64,000 nt of DNA, from the NCBI RefSeq assembly GCF_003583365.1, contig NZ_QXED01000001.1, positions 124,001 through 188,000 of the forward strand, given 5' to 3'. Positions within the stretch are counted from its first letter, which is position 1; every line of letters starts with the position of its first letter. The notes below the pieces were generated by a model. That model saw nothing but the letters and a program-made list of their open reading frames with translations, searched no databases and had not been told where the DNA came from. Source of the DNA: Fibrisoma montanum. Its GTDB lineage: Bacteria > Bacteroidota > Bacteroidia > Cytophagales > Spirosomataceae. Shown in pieces: positions 9,901 through 17,654 of the stretch. A program made the translations under genes and the position numbers.

Positions 9901-11732
9901 AGGTCGTAATACCGGACCGACTGCTGCGACTGGGTCTGACTCACCGACGATACCACCGAAACTGTATCGACGCTCAGACTGCGGCCGTTGAGGCTGAGGG
10001 TTGCATTCCGGAAGTTGGCCGTTCCGACCAGGTTATCCACCGTATTCCCTTCCAGTTCAACATCGAGCGCCGTCTGAACCGCCAGCGAATCGCTCAGGTA
10101 ACCAAGCGCCCGGAAATCCGCTTTTCTGATGTGTCCACGAACGTCGAAGCGGTTCTGAGGGCCACGCAGGTCAAACTCCCCGTCGAGCATAAAAGCCAGA
10201 TTTGGGTCGTTCAGGCTGAGCTGTCCGTGAAAAAAGGCCTTCTGTAAATTGCCGCGCACGTTTACCTGGCGATAATCGTAGCCCTGCAAACCAATGCGGG
10301 ACAGGCGGCTATCTACATCTACACTGGCCCGGTCGAGCGACAGCCCCTTCCCGACGATACGTCCCTGTCCATCAACGAGCTGAATCAGTTCGGGCCGGCC
10401 GATCAGTTGGCCCACGGCCAGCCGGGTAGCCGTCAGGTTGGCCGTGTAGGCCGTCAGCGCGGGGTTGTCGGCCAGTTTCAATGTCAGATCGCCCGCTACG
10501 CTACCGATAGCCGTGCGAAAAACACCTTTTGTGACAAAATCATCGAAAGCACCGGCAAAGGTGGCGTTGAACGCGACTGTCCCCAGTTGCCCGATCGTTT
10601 TGTTGAAGCTGGAATCCGGGTAGTACTGCCGGATGTCGGCCATGTTCACCAGCGACGGCGTGAAGTTAAAATCGACCGTAATGTGGTCTACGTCGGGCAA
10701 GCCTTTGAAGGCAATATCGCCGGCCAGCTTGCTGCGCCCTCCCTGACCAAAGCGCAGATCAGTACGGCTAAGCCGAAAATCCCTGACCGTACCGAGAAAA
10801 TTGCCCGACAGCTGCCAGGTTTCTTTCAATCCGCGCAGGTAGCTCGAAAAATACCCGAGGTCTTTCGACTGTACGCGGCTGTTGCGCAAATGCCCCTGCA
10901 TGACCACCCGGCTGTTAAAATCGCCGAAAGCCGATGGGCCGTCGTACAGAAACGTAACGCCGTCGCGAACGATGGAATTGTTGATGTGCGCGTGCAGATC
11001 AGCCATCTCCATCTTGGTAGCGCAGTACAGGAAACGTGTATCTAGCCGACGGATTTTAATGTCCGTATCGCGGTCATAACCGCGCAGCCGCTTCATATTC
11101 AGCGCGATGGTATCGCCGAGAATCAACAGATCACGCACGTCGGCGTGGAGATTCAGCAACCGGAAGTGGTTGTAATCGAAGCTTTTGCGGTCGCGCATGT
11201 ACGGCTCCCGCGGATCATCAAGCGAGAATGCGCCCTCGGCCAGCGTCACGTGACCGACCGTAAAAGGAACGTTCTGGTTAGGAATGCTCGGTTTGGTCGA
11301 ATCGGCCAGCAGTTCGTTGATGCGGGCAATAAACTCGTCGATATTCAGATCACCCGTCTTCGGATTTTTTATCAGCCGGACGTCGGGTCGGTACAGTACG
11401 ACTTCGTCCAGGTGGATGTTATGCGCCGACGAATCGATCAGGTTACGCAGGTTATAATCTACCTCAAGTCGCCCAACCTGAATCATGTCCCGTCGCTGCC
11501 GATCCTGAATGCGCACCCCTTCGAGCGTCAGCGAATCAAACCATTTGATGGAAACGCCCTTGATGTCGACCGGAAACTGCAGCGTTTTCGACACCCGTAT
11601 GGCCACTTCCTGCACCAGCCGCGTCTGAACGGCCGGTACCTGCAGCAGCAACATAACCCCCACCAACAACCCTACTACCACGATGGTCAGGTAGAGTAGT
11701 GTTTTCAGGAATATGTTGACCAATGAGCGCAT
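6987..11732 (-). CDS. tamB: Translocation and assembly module protein TamB (DUF490)
   Basis: A 1581-residue inner-membrane-anchored periplasmic protein. A single N-terminal membrane helix (about residues 8-31) is followed by about 1000 residues of repetitive beta-strand sequence typical of bridge-like AsmA/TamB proteins, then the TamB C-terminal domain (about residues 1050-1530) with the conserved NLDVGVSFGGF and LQLRFSYRLLNDRLRIS stretches. In known systems TamB spans the periplasm and works with a BamA-type partner in outer-membrane protein insertion or lipid transport. No TamA/BamA gene is next to it here. The C-terminus ends in an Ala/Pro/Thr/Ser-rich tail. It is divergent from tsaD. ATG at 11732 gives the membrane anchor directly. 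Confidence 0.92.
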   Translation of the reverse strand: MRSLVNIFLKTLLYLTIVVVGLLVGVMLLLQVPAVQTRLVQEVAIRVSKTLQFPVDIKGVSIKWFDSLTLEGVRIQDRQRRDMIQVGRLEVDYNLRNLIDSSAHNIHLDEVVLYRPDVRLIKNPKTGDLNIDEFIARINELLADSTKPSIPNQNVPFTVGHVTLAEGAFSLDDPREPYMRDRKSFDYNHFRLLNLHADVRDLLILGDTIALNMKRLRGYDRDTDIKIRRLDTRFLYCATKMEMADLHAHINNSIVRDGVTFLYDGPSAFGDFNSRVVMQGHLRNSRVQSKDLGYFSSYLRGLKETWQLSGNFLGTVRDFRLSRTDLRFGQGGRSKLAGDIAFKGLPDVDHITVDFNFTPSLVNMADIRQYYPDSSFNKTIGQLGTVAFNATFAGAFDDFVTKGVFRTAIGSVAGDLTLKLADNPALTAYTANLTATRLAVGQLIGRPELIQLVDGQGRIVGKGLSLDRASVDVDSRLSRIGLQGYDYRQVNVRGNLQKAFFHGQLSLNDPNLAFMLDGEFDLRGPQNRFDVRGHIRKADFRALGYLSDSLAVQTALDVELEGNTVDNLVGTANFRNATLSLNGRSLSVDTVSVVSSVSQTQSQQSVRYYDLISDFLTARFQGNFQPQQVVDDLTRLAKEYQLYFAGDAAGLASYYDRKQREFGYVPPVNSPATSIFTQAPDRPVIARPLPRYGIDYVLVARNIAPLVAFLSPTVFVAPNTRLEGQFTVDNTSFFTANVKTDSLEFGSVRFGPSELDLTTSKFTFGKDVLASAVLSSQRQEFTRQTPTKNLQVEASWDVDHIDFTSSLEQVGINTEGQRLPNRADLNGELRFKGDAIDLTFRQSKVRVLDADWTLNPQSLIRKVGDTYTIRNVMVSNQNQYILASGRLAPDSVERLELETRNFLLESLNPLLNTSMSGVLNGVLSVRDVYQTPILESELSVRDLAYNNVLIGDVQGKGEWDQARQRLNVDAGINRSGADVMTLRGTYTPQKKENSFDLKAAMNDVELNLLEPFTQDLFSNIGGTAKGTIAITGTPSYPVLSGEVDVRRGRARFDYLKADLSFEDKVYFGENEIIARRLVLRDPEGNTAQVRGGVYHDGFRYFTLGFDADFRNFKILNTGVKDNELFYGQAVVTGRAELYGPLDNLTIKADLAGNKGTRIYIPLDGATSVADENAIRFVNRSQGGSRPSSVTNTAGTGVAANQPPVDLSRIQMDFNFDITPDAYCEIQLDRQTGDIIKAYGRGRIGMRIDTKGDFTMTGNYEITEGDYTFTFQNIINKRFQIQPNSRITWTGDPYGALLDVTAAYTQYTSLKPLLPVQSASADQSRRYPVDLLIKLNGELGSPAISYDLDVKEYPASSDFRQAVTAFESRIQSNEQEMTRQVSSILLFNQLLPEGASLFEQNQVNTGVANSVSELLSNQISRLASTLDENLDVGVSFGGFTSGTQNENLLNNLQLRFSYRLLNDRLRISRDGGFTYGQSQYNAASLLGEWTLEYWITPDGRFRAKVYNRNQQNILNQYNLSNSITTGGGLSFLYTRSFNRLFGGSNRTTPGLVPNNAATEPATSSGAAVPAVPVLSGSGRSSF

Positions 11733-11835
11733 TAATTACTGGCTAACAGATGGGTAGAATGGGGTTTGTAAGGGTTAGACAACAGAGCCGGCACTTGGTT
11801 TACTCAGGTGGGAACCAATGTCGGCTTTACGCCAT

Positions 11836-11869
11836 TTTGTAAGCATTCCCCACCTGTAACGTAATTTTA
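11836..11869 (+). promoter_or_regulatory. Candidate tsaD promoter
   Basis: TTTG at 11836-11839 is followed after 22 bases by TAATTTTA (11862-11869), resembling the Bacteroidota -33/-7 pattern TTTG and TAnnTTTG with one mismatch. It lies 22 bases before the tsaD ATG in the divergent gap with tamB. Sequence match only. Confidence 0.35.
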
Positions 11870-11891
11870 CCAAATTAATGCCTATTTGCGC

Positions 11892-12890
11892 ATGAACATT
11901 TTAGCGATTGAATCATCCTGCGACGAAACATCGGCCGCTGTTTTATCAAACGGCCAATTGCTTTCGAATGTTATTGCCGCGCAGTTGATTCACGAGCAAT
12001 ATGGGGGCGTTGTTCCGGAACTGGCCTCCCGTGCTCACCAACAGCACATTCTGCCGGTTGTAGAACGCGCATTAACTGAGGCAAATATACCGAAAAACGC
12101 GTTATCGGCGGTTGCTTTTACCCGGGGCCCCGGCCTGTTGGGTTCGTTGCTTGTAGGCGCTTCGTTTGCCAAAGCACTGGCCCTGGGGCTAAACATCCCG
12201 CTGATTGAAGTCAATCACATGCAGGCTCACGTACTGGCCCATTTTATTGAAGACCCCGCTCCGGCATTTCCGTTTTTGTGCCTGACCGTCAGCGGAGGCC
12301 ACACGCAGATTGTGCTGGTTCGTAATCCGCTCGATATGGAGGTTATTGGCCAGACGCAGGACGACGCCGTTGGGGAAGCCTTCGACAAGTCGGCCAAGCT
12401 GCTGAACCTGCCTTATCCCGGTGGGCCCCTAATCGATCGTTATGCGAAAGCCGGTAATCCGCTGGCGTATCGGTTTCCGCTGGGCGAAATGCCCGGCCTC
12501 GACTATTCGTTCAGTGGCATTAAAACGGCCATTCTGTATTTCCTGCGCGATCGAACGTCGGATAATCCAGCCTTCATCTCAGAAAATATAGCTGATATTT
12601 GCGCCAGCATTCAGTACACGCTGGTTCAGATGCTGCTCATTAAACTAAAGCGGGCGAGCCGCGAAACGGGCATTAAGGAAATTGCCATTGCCGGGGGCGT
12701 ATCGGCCAACAGCGGTCTGCGGACGGCCCTGACCCAACTCGGCACGGAACTGGGCTGGAACGTGTACATCCCGCGTTTCGAATACTGTACCGACAATGCA
12801 GCCATGATTGCCAAAGCGGCTCAGTTCAAGTTTGAGCAGGGCGATTTCACCTCGCAGGCGGTAAGCCCGTTGCCCCGAATGGCCCTGTAA
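11892..12890 (+). CDS. tsaD: tRNA N6-adenosine threonylcarbamoyltransferase TsaD
   Basis: Transfers the threonylcarbamoyl group to A37 of ANN-decoding tRNAs in the t6A pathway, with TsaB and TsaE. The ATG at 11892 (MNILAIESSCDETSA) is the conserved family start; an in-frame TTG two codons earlier is rejected. The 332-residue protein has the metal-binding HxxxH in VNHMQAHVLAH, SGGHTQIV, DDAVGEAFDKSAKLL, AIAGGVSANSGLR and the metal-binding Asp in YCTDNAAMIA. The length is normal for the bacterial enzyme. TsaB and TsaE are not encoded nearby. The following MOSC gene begins 29 bases after the stop and may be co-transcribed. Confidence 0.97.
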   Translation: MNILAIESSCDETSAAVLSNGQLLSNVIAAQLIHEQYGGVVPELASRAHQQHILPVVERALTEANIPKNALSAVAFTRGPGLLGSLLVGASFAKALALGLNIPLIEVNHMQAHVLAHFIEDPAPAFPFLCLTVSGGHTQIVLVRNPLDMEVIGQTQDDAVGEAFDKSAKLLNLPYPGGPLIDRYAKAGNPLAYRFPLGEMPGLDYSFSGIKTAILYFLRDRTSDNPAFISENIADICASIQYTLVQMLLIKLKRASRETGIKEIAIAGGVSANSGLRTALTQLGTELGWNVYIPRFEYCTDNAAMIAKAAQFKFEQGDFTSQAVSPLPRMAL

Positions 12891-12919
12891 GCAAGTCCGA
12901 ACCAGCCCCGACAGAACTT

Positions 12920-13780
12920 ATGCTGACTATTCAGAACCTATACCTCTACCCCATCAAATCGCTCGGCGCGGTTTCGGTCACCGAAGCCATTGTCGAAGAA
13001 AAAGGCTTCCGGTACGACCGGCGCTATATGCTCGTCGATCCTACGGGCCAGTTTATCACCCAGCGGAGCAACCACCACATGGCGCTGATCGACGTAGCGA
13101 TAGCTGACACCACCCTACGTGTGTGGCACCGGGCCCGGCCCGAAAACGCACTGGAGCTGCCTGTAACGGCTCCGGAGCCAACCGGCCTGATGCCCGTCAA
13201 CATCTGGGACAGCCACGGCGTACAGGCCGTTACGGTCAGCGACGCAGCCGACCGCTGGTTTTCCGAAGCGCTCGGTCTGCCCTGCCGGCTGGTGTACATG
13301 CCCGAAACCACCCGTCGCCCCATCGACACCGACTACGCCCAAAACGATGAAGCGGTCAGTTTTGCGGACGGCTACCCCTACCTCTTCATAGGCCAGGCCT
13401 CCCTCAACCACCTGAATCAGCAACTGGATGAACCTTTGTCAATGGCGCGGTTCAGGCCGAGCATCGTCGTTTCGGGAAGCGGGCCCAATGAGGAAGACAC
13501 CTGGGCGCACATTCGTATTGGCGACGTGGATTTTTACGGCGTAAAACCCTGCGCCCGCTGCGTGCTCACCACCATCGACCCGGCAACCGGCGAGAAAGGA
13601 AAAGAACCCCTGAAAACGCTCGCTACGTACCGGCAGTGGAAACATAAAATCCTGTTTGGGCAGAACGTACTGGTTTCGCCGGGAACCACCGGTACAGTCC
13701 GGGTTGGGCAATCGATCAACGTTGTCAGCCGTCAGGAGCCGTGGTTATCTCCGCCCGTACCCGTCCCACCTGTTTTGTAG
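12920..13780 (+). CDS. MOSC domain protein (YcbX-like)
   Basis: A 286-residue protein with an N-terminal beta-barrel MOSC_N domain (about residues 1-120, starting LYLYPIKSLGAVSV) and a C-terminal MOSC domain (about 130-275). The conserved cysteine region reads GVKPCARCVLTTIDP, the probable molybdenum-cofactor or sulfur-carrying site. Related proteins (YcbX, mARC) reduce N-hydroxylated compounds using Moco with an electron partner; whether this one does is inference. No fused ferredoxin domain is present, unlike some YcbX proteins. A gene for a Moco enzyme (FdhF/YdeP-like) is present elsewhere in the window, so the cofactor is presumably made. Confidence 0.85.
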   Translation: MLTIQNLYLYPIKSLGAVSVTEAIVEEKGFRYDRRYMLVDPTGQFITQRSNHHMALIDVAIADTTLRVWHRARPENALELPVTAPEPTGLMPVNIWDSHGVQAVTVSDAADRWFSEALGLPCRLVYMPETTRRPIDTDYAQNDEAVSFADGYPYLFIGQASLNHLNQQLDEPLSMARFRPSIVVSGSGPNEEDTWAHIRIGDVDFYGVKPCARCVLTTIDPATGEKGKEPLKTLATYRQWKHKILFGQNVLVSPGTTGTVRVGQSINVVSRQEPWLSPPVPVPPVL

Positions 13781-13851
13781 ATCTTTGAACATTTCGCACT
13801 TTACCCTTGTCCTGCTCAAAGGGGCCCGGCTATCCGCGGCTATCCATTGGT

Positions 13852-14715
13852 ATGGTGCCAACTTTTGCTGCTTTGCTTACTCCGCTACGTAACGCCTATT
13901 ACCTGAGCTTCCCGGTTGTGCTGGGGGCCGTCTTATCGAACCGAATGGCCGTCCGGTTGTCCGACGTAGTGCCGGTTCACTGGGCTACGCCCATTGTGCT
14001 GGCTTTGGTCGTCTGGATGATTTACACGATTGATCGGCTCCTCGACGTACAGAAAGCAGCACCTGCTTCATCCACCCGCCTGCTGACACCACGCCACGCC
14101 TTTCACCGGCAACACGCCACTGACCTATGGCGCGGTATACTGGCGGCTGCATTGCTGGTCTTGGTTCTTTGCTTCTTCCTGCCCGGCTCAGTGATCCGTT
14201 TTGGTCTTGTTCTCGGGGCTGTCTGCGTCGGCTACGTCTTCATCGTTTTCCGGCTACCAACCCGGCATTCGGCCCTCCTGCTGAAAGAACCGCTGGTAGC
14301 GGTGTTGTTTTCCGCAGGCGTGTGGGGGAGCGTCTGGGTGCAGCGCCCAACCGTAAGCGGTGTGGAACTTACCGAATCCCTTATGTTTATGGCTATTGCT
14401 TTCCAGAACCTGGTGCTCTTTTCGGTGATGGAACAGTGGGAGAACCCCGCTCAGCCGCCGTTCTCGCTGGCAACTGCCTGGGGGATTGACCGTTGTATGA
14501 CCCTGCTTGGCTGGCTGACACTCGGCGTCGTGCTGACCGGTCTGACGCTCTGCTTCATTACCAGCGACCGGTTTGCCCAACGGGCTGCGTTGATGCTGGC
14601 TATCATGAGTCTGGTTCTGTACGTTATTCAACGGTTTCCGGCTTACTTTCTGCGCAATGAGCGGTATCGCTGGCTCGGCGATGGCGTATTCTGGCTCCCG
14701 GCGCTGGTACTTTGA
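13852..14715 (+). CDS. Polytopic membrane protein, UbiA-like
   Basis: A 287-residue membrane protein with about seven or eight hydrophobic segments. The ATG at 13852 is preferred to a TTG at 13807. The first loop carries YTIDRLLDVQ, followed by a basic, histidine-rich stretch (RHAFHRQHA), which resembles the Asp-rich prenyl-diphosphate-binding loop of UbiA prenyltransferases. The second Asp-rich motif of that family is not clear (AWGIDRC is the nearest). The function is therefore open: a divergent UbiA-superfamily member or an unrelated membrane protein. It sits 71 bases after the MOSC gene and 81 bases before a VOC gene on the same strand. Confidence 0.6.
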   Translation: MVPTFAALLTPLRNAYYLSFPVVLGAVLSNRMAVRLSDVVPVHWATPIVLALVVWMIYTIDRLLDVQKAAPASSTRLLTPRHAFHRQHATDLWRGILAAALLVLVLCFFLPGSVIRFGLVLGAVCVGYVFIVFRLPTRHSALLLKEPLVAVLFSAGVWGSVWVQRPTVSGVELTESLMFMAIAFQNLVLFSVMEQWENPAQPPFSLATAWGIDRCMTLLGWLTLGVVLTGLTLCFITSDRFAQRAALMLAIMSLVLYVIQRFPAYFLRNERYRWLGDGVFWLPALVL

Positions 14716-14784
14716 GTACGGCAATAAGGTAATGGAGTGCGTAACCCGGTTAATCCGGCTTCAGCAACTGTCGGAAACGCCCGT

Positions 14785-14796
14785 CATCTTTGCGGC
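14785..14796 (+). promoter_or_regulatory. Candidate start-proximal -7 box of the VOC gene
   Basis: CATCTTTG at 14785-14792 is one base from the Bacteroidota TAnnTTTG -7 element and ends only 4 bases before the ATG. If it is used, the transcript would start at or very near the start codon. No convincing -33 element is seen upstream. Confidence 0.25.
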
Positions 14797-15186
14797 ATGC
14801 GTATTGAACACATAGCCCTGTGGGTCCGCGACCTTGACGCCATGCGGACGTTTTACGAAACGTATTTCGGTGCCCAGTCCGGCGCGCAGTACGTGAACCC
14901 CTCCAGGCAGTTTACTTCCTATTTTCTGTCGTTTGCCGATGGGTGTCGGCTGGAGCTGATGGCTATGCCCGGCATTGACGACCGGACTTCCGGCCCGATG
15001 ACCCAATACCTGGGCCTGACTCACCTGGCGGTATCGGTTGGCAGCCAAAGCGCGGTTGATGAACTGACCGACCAGCTTCGGGCCGATGGGTACGTCGTTG
15101 CCGGACAACCCCGCTGGACCGGCGACGGTTACTACGAAAGTGTGGTGCTCGATCCTGAAAACAATCGGATTGAAATTACGATCTGA
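14797..15186 (+). CDS. VOC (glyoxalase/bleomycin resistance) family protein
   Basis: A 129-residue metal-binding VOC fold. The ATG at 14797 starts the domain directly (MRIEHIALWVRDLDAMRTFY); the GTG at 14737 would add an unsupported leader. The four usual metal ligands can be followed: His5 in EHIALW, Glu in CRLELMAMPG, His in LTHLAVSV and Glu in NRIEITI. The family includes lactoylglutathione lyase, dioxygenases and antibiotic-binding proteins; the intact ligand set favours an enzyme, but no substrate can be named. It is probably the last gene of the tsaD-side cluster. Confidence 0.85.
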   Translation: MRIEHIALWVRDLDAMRTFYETYFGAQSGAQYVNPSRQFTSYFLSFADGCRLELMAMPGIDDRTSGPMTQYLGLTHLAVSVGSQSAVDELTDQLRADGYVVAGQPRWTGDGYYESVVLDPENNRIEITI

Positions 15187-15282
15187 TTCGTTCGGAGACC
15201 AGCTTGTGCGTTTCGTCACGTCAAACCAGTCCGGGTAAAAGCTGTACAAAAAGGCAAGGCGTATAAGGCGTTCAGTCGGTAT

Positions 15283-15337
15283 CGAAAAAACGAGGAGACT
15301 CCGGTTGGGCGCTCACACGCTGCCCAAAGGAGCCTCC
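15283..15337 (-). terminator. Terminator of the alpha/beta hydrolase gene
   Basis: Bases 15294-15302 pair with 15329-15337 with one mismatch, and an inner TTGGGC/GCCCAA stem extends the hairpin. Read on the minus strand it is followed by CGTTTTTTCG, a good U-tract. It lies 39 bases beyond the hydrolase stop. Confidence 0.65.
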
Positions 15338-15375
15338 TGCTGCTGTCTGATACGAATAACTTTGCGGTTGACCAA

Positions 15376-16320
15376 TCAGGGCTGTACGGCCAGCGAATTG
15401 GTTTTCACCTGTTGTTTTACATCACGCCGGGTTAAAATATCAAGCAAAATCTCGGTCATGTACTCACGTTTATTGAAGACAATATCGTGCCGGTTTTCGG
15501 GCAGCAGAAATTGCTTTACCTGGGCATTGATCAGATGCTCCTGGGCGAACGTAACGTTGGTCGGATAGACCAGTTCATCGCGCTGACCGTGCAGCATGGT
15601 AATACCGGCTTTGATTTTTGGCCAGTCGGGCAGAATGGCCTCCAGCGCCTTGCGGTGGGATAACTTTTCATCGTTGGCCAACCGCAACAGGGGTGGAATC
15701 AGCCAGCGCAGGGGCGGCTTATCGAGGTAATAGCTGATCGGATACGTATACTCAAGCCCCGGCCCCAGCGCCGACGATACGAAGACCACATGGTCGACCA
15801 GGTTCGGATTATTCATAGCCAGCCGCGCCGACACCGAGCCGCCGTACGACGAACCCACCAGCATCAGATAAGGCGCGTTCCGGTACCGTTCGATCAGGGG
15901 CTGCAAAAACTTGGCCTGCCGAATGATCGAAGTTTCCACCCACCCGAAATCCGAATAGCCGTAGCCCGGCCGATCAACGGCGACCAGCCGCGCCCGATTC
16001 AGCAGGGCTGTATCCTTGAAAAATTTATTGAAAAACGACAGGGAGCTGGGTGCACCGTGAATAAAGATAACCACGGGCAGCGAATCGTTGGCCGGCGTTT
16101 CGATAAACCGGATGGTGCGCCAGGCCGTTTCTTCGTCATTTGGCCGGGTCGGCACCCGATAGCGGTGAATCGTCGGCTGGATTCGTTGTTTTTCAAACTC
16201 CTCCGTCAATTCTTCGTCAGTCTGCCGGAAATTAACCAGCCAGGACGCTCCCACCCCGCCGACCAGCAGTAATACTAAAACCAGTAAAGCCCAGCGAAGG
16301 GCACGCTTAAACGCTCTCAT
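15376..16320 (-). CDS. Membrane-anchored alpha/beta hydrolase
   Basis: A 314-residue alpha/beta-hydrolase with one N-terminal membrane helix (about residues 7-30), so the catalytic domain lies outside the cytoplasm or the helix is an uncleaved signal. HGAPSS forms the oxyanion region, the nucleophile elbow is VGSSYGGS, the acid is the Asp of LHGQRDELVYPTN and the catalytic His is in LPENRHDIVF. The triad is complete. The substrate is unknown; family members hydrolyse esters, peptides or lactones. It stands alone on the minus strand with its own terminator. Confidence 0.88.
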   Translation of the reverse strand: MRAFKRALRWALLVLVLLLVGGVGASWLVNFRQTDEELTEEFEKQRIQPTIHRYRVPTRPNDEETAWRTIRFIETPANDSLPVVIFIHGAPSSLSFFNKFFKDTALLNRARLVAVDRPGYGYSDFGWVETSIIRQAKFLQPLIERYRNAPYLMLVGSSYGGSVSARLAMNNPNLVDHVVFVSSALGPGLEYTYPISYYLDKPPLRWLIPPLLRLANDEKLSHRKALEAILPDWPKIKAGITMLHGQRDELVYPTNVTFAQEHLINAQVKQFLLPENRHDIVFNKREYMTEILLDILTRRDVKQQVKTNSLAVQP

Positions 16321-16447
16321 AACACAATCGTCTGCTCATATAACCACAAACCATCGGCCAAAGGTTTTCCCGATGGGCTGGAAACGAGCGTAGACCGCAA
16401 ACATTTTATGGAAGGGGGCGTTTCGAGAGAAACAGATTCAGAACGCT

Positions 16448-16645
16448 ATGAAAGAGAAAGCAGACAGCCCGGCGCAGGTGAGCGAAATTGATGTTGGCCA
16501 GCCAAACCGCGAAAATCCGGGCAATACGAGCATTGATTCGTTTGCCACCCGCGACGAAACTAAAGAAGCGCTCCAGGCAAATGATGCCGAGAAAATGACG
16601 CCCGACGAAGCGAATGAGCTAAGCTCAAACGAAGAAAACAAGTAA
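16448..16645 (+). CDS. Small acidic hydrophilic protein, unknown function
   Basis: A 65-residue protein rich in Glu, Asp, Asn, Ser and Lys with no hydrophobic segment, no cysteine and no signal peptide. It is probably disordered. ATG at 16448 follows a purine-rich stretch (cagaacgct preceded by gagagaaaca) and the gene stands alone between two minus-strand genes. The composition recalls small stress-related hydrophilic proteins, but no family is recognised. It could be a chance open frame, although its codon use resembles the neighbouring genes. Confidence 0.6.
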   Translation: MKEKADSPAQVSEIDVGQPNRENPGNTSIDSFATRDETKEALQANDAEKMTPDEANELSSNEENK

Positions 16646-16699
16646 GGAGAAACTGGTTGAGTAGATACGTGCAGTAGTTAACCAACGTACTATACGGGT

Positions 16700-17245
16700 C
16701 TACTCAGCCTTCACTTCACATTCTACCGCCAGGAAATGCGTTAGTTCGCCTTCCCCATTGTAAAGCGGATCAATGGCCACGCGACAGACGTACGCTTCGC
16801 CGTCTTTTCGGTAGTTTAGCAGATCGGCCTTAACCGATTCCTCCCGCTTCAACGACTCCCGAACGCGACGTACGGTTCTAAAATCCGTTTCGGGTCCCTG
16901 CAACATACGGGGCGTCTGACCCAGCACTTCACCCGGGATATACCCCGTCATACTCAGGAAGTTATTGCTCGTCCAGAGGATGGTCTTGGCCGGATCGGTC
17001 AAGACCAGAGTAAACCCAAGCCGCATGCTCTTGAGGTATCCGTTCCGTTGCCGCCGACTCAACTGCCAGTCGAAAATATCACCCAGCTTCCGGAACAGGG
17101 CAGCCTCCTTTCGTTTTGCCCGTTCCTGCGCCTGACTCAACAGAAAAACCTCGTATGAAGCCACGGGGTAGGCCCGGCTCCCTTCCTGTCGCGATCGACT
17201 GTAAACCCGGTTGATCAGTTCGACATATGATTCTGACGTATTCAT
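16700..17245 (-). CDS. PAS-domain protein (LOV-like fold without the flavin cysteine)
   Basis: A 181-residue protein with an N-terminal helical region (about residues 1-65) and a single PAS domain (about 70-178): SMTGYIPGEVLGQTPRMLQG, then YRKDGEAYVCRVAIDPLYN. The position that reads NCRFLQG in LOV photoreceptors is TPRMLQG here, so the flavin-binding cysteine is absent and light sensing by the LOV mechanism is unlikely. There is no kinase, DNA-binding or cyclase output domain, so it would have to act by protein contacts. It is a lone gene divergent from the tRNA region. Confidence 0.8.
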   Translation of the reverse strand: MNTSESYVELINRVYSRSRQEGSRAYPVASYEVFLLSQAQERAKRKEAALFRKLGDIFDWQLSRRQRNGYLKSMRLGFTLVLTDPAKTILWTSNNFLSMTGYIPGEVLGQTPRMLQGPETDFRTVRRVRESLKREESVKADLLNYRKDGEAYVCRVAIDPLYNGEGELTHFLAVECEVKAE

Positions 17246-17437
17246 ACCTGTGCGCCGTTAACGTTGTTATTCTTTTAGAAAGTAAGAACAACTATTGCAC
17301 AAAAACAAATCCATTTCCCCTGAAATAGGGCGTTTGCTATTATGAAATTATAAATTTTTTAAGATGCATAAGCTCATGACAGTCAGGTAAAAAACGTATA
17401 GTGTCGCAAAATCCAGAAAGTTTTTTTCAGAAAAAAG

Positions 17438-17468
17438 TTGCGCAGAATACCCATTCCGCCTACTTTTG
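17438..17468 (+). promoter_or_regulatory. Promoter of tRNA-Asp
   Basis: TTG at 17438-17440, a 20-base spacer and TACTTTTG at 17461-17468 match the Bacteroidota housekeeping promoter (TTG-N19/20-TAnnTTTG) exactly. The box ends 32 bases before the tRNA. Confidence 0.6.
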
Positions 17469-17500
17469 TGCCACGATTTCGGAAACGCAAGTCGCACAGT

Positions 17501-17574
17501 GGTCCGGTAGTTCAGTTGGTTAGAATACCTGCCTGTCACGCAGGGGGTCGCGGGTTCGAGTCCCGTCCGGACCG
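17501..17574 (+). tRNA. tRNA-Asp (anticodon GTC)
   Basis: A full cloverleaf can be drawn: acceptor stem 17501-17507 with 17567-17573, anticodon stem 17528-17532 with 17540-17544, anticodon GTC at 17535-17537, T-arm containing GGTTCGAGTCC, and discriminator G at 17574. The GTC anticodon reads Asp codons. CCA is not encoded (CA follows), so the 3' end needs the CCA-adding enzyme. It has its own promoter and terminator. No attachment-site duplication is visible. Confidence 0.97.
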
Positions 17575-17588
17575 CAGTTAAAAGTTCA

Positions 17589-17623
17589 AAGGGTTACGAC
17601 ATAAAACATCGTGACCCTTTTTT
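17589..17623 (+). terminator. Terminator of tRNA-Asp
   Basis: An 11-bp stem with one G-T pair (17589-17599 with 17609-17619) is followed by TTTT. It ends 31 bases before the SDR start codon. Confidence 0.75.
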
Positions 17624-17654
17624 CGTGCCCATCTTCCTACAGATCTGTCGGCTT

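Noticed and set aside
9699-11699. Several 130-210 codon plus-strand frames inside tamB
   Set aside because: They lie opposite a continuous 1581-residue TamB frame and show biased composition (Arg, Gln, Val rich) without domain signatures.
17348-17539. 63-codon minus-strand frame across the tRNA promoter
   Set aside because: It overlaps tRNA-Asp and its promoter and has no supporting motif.
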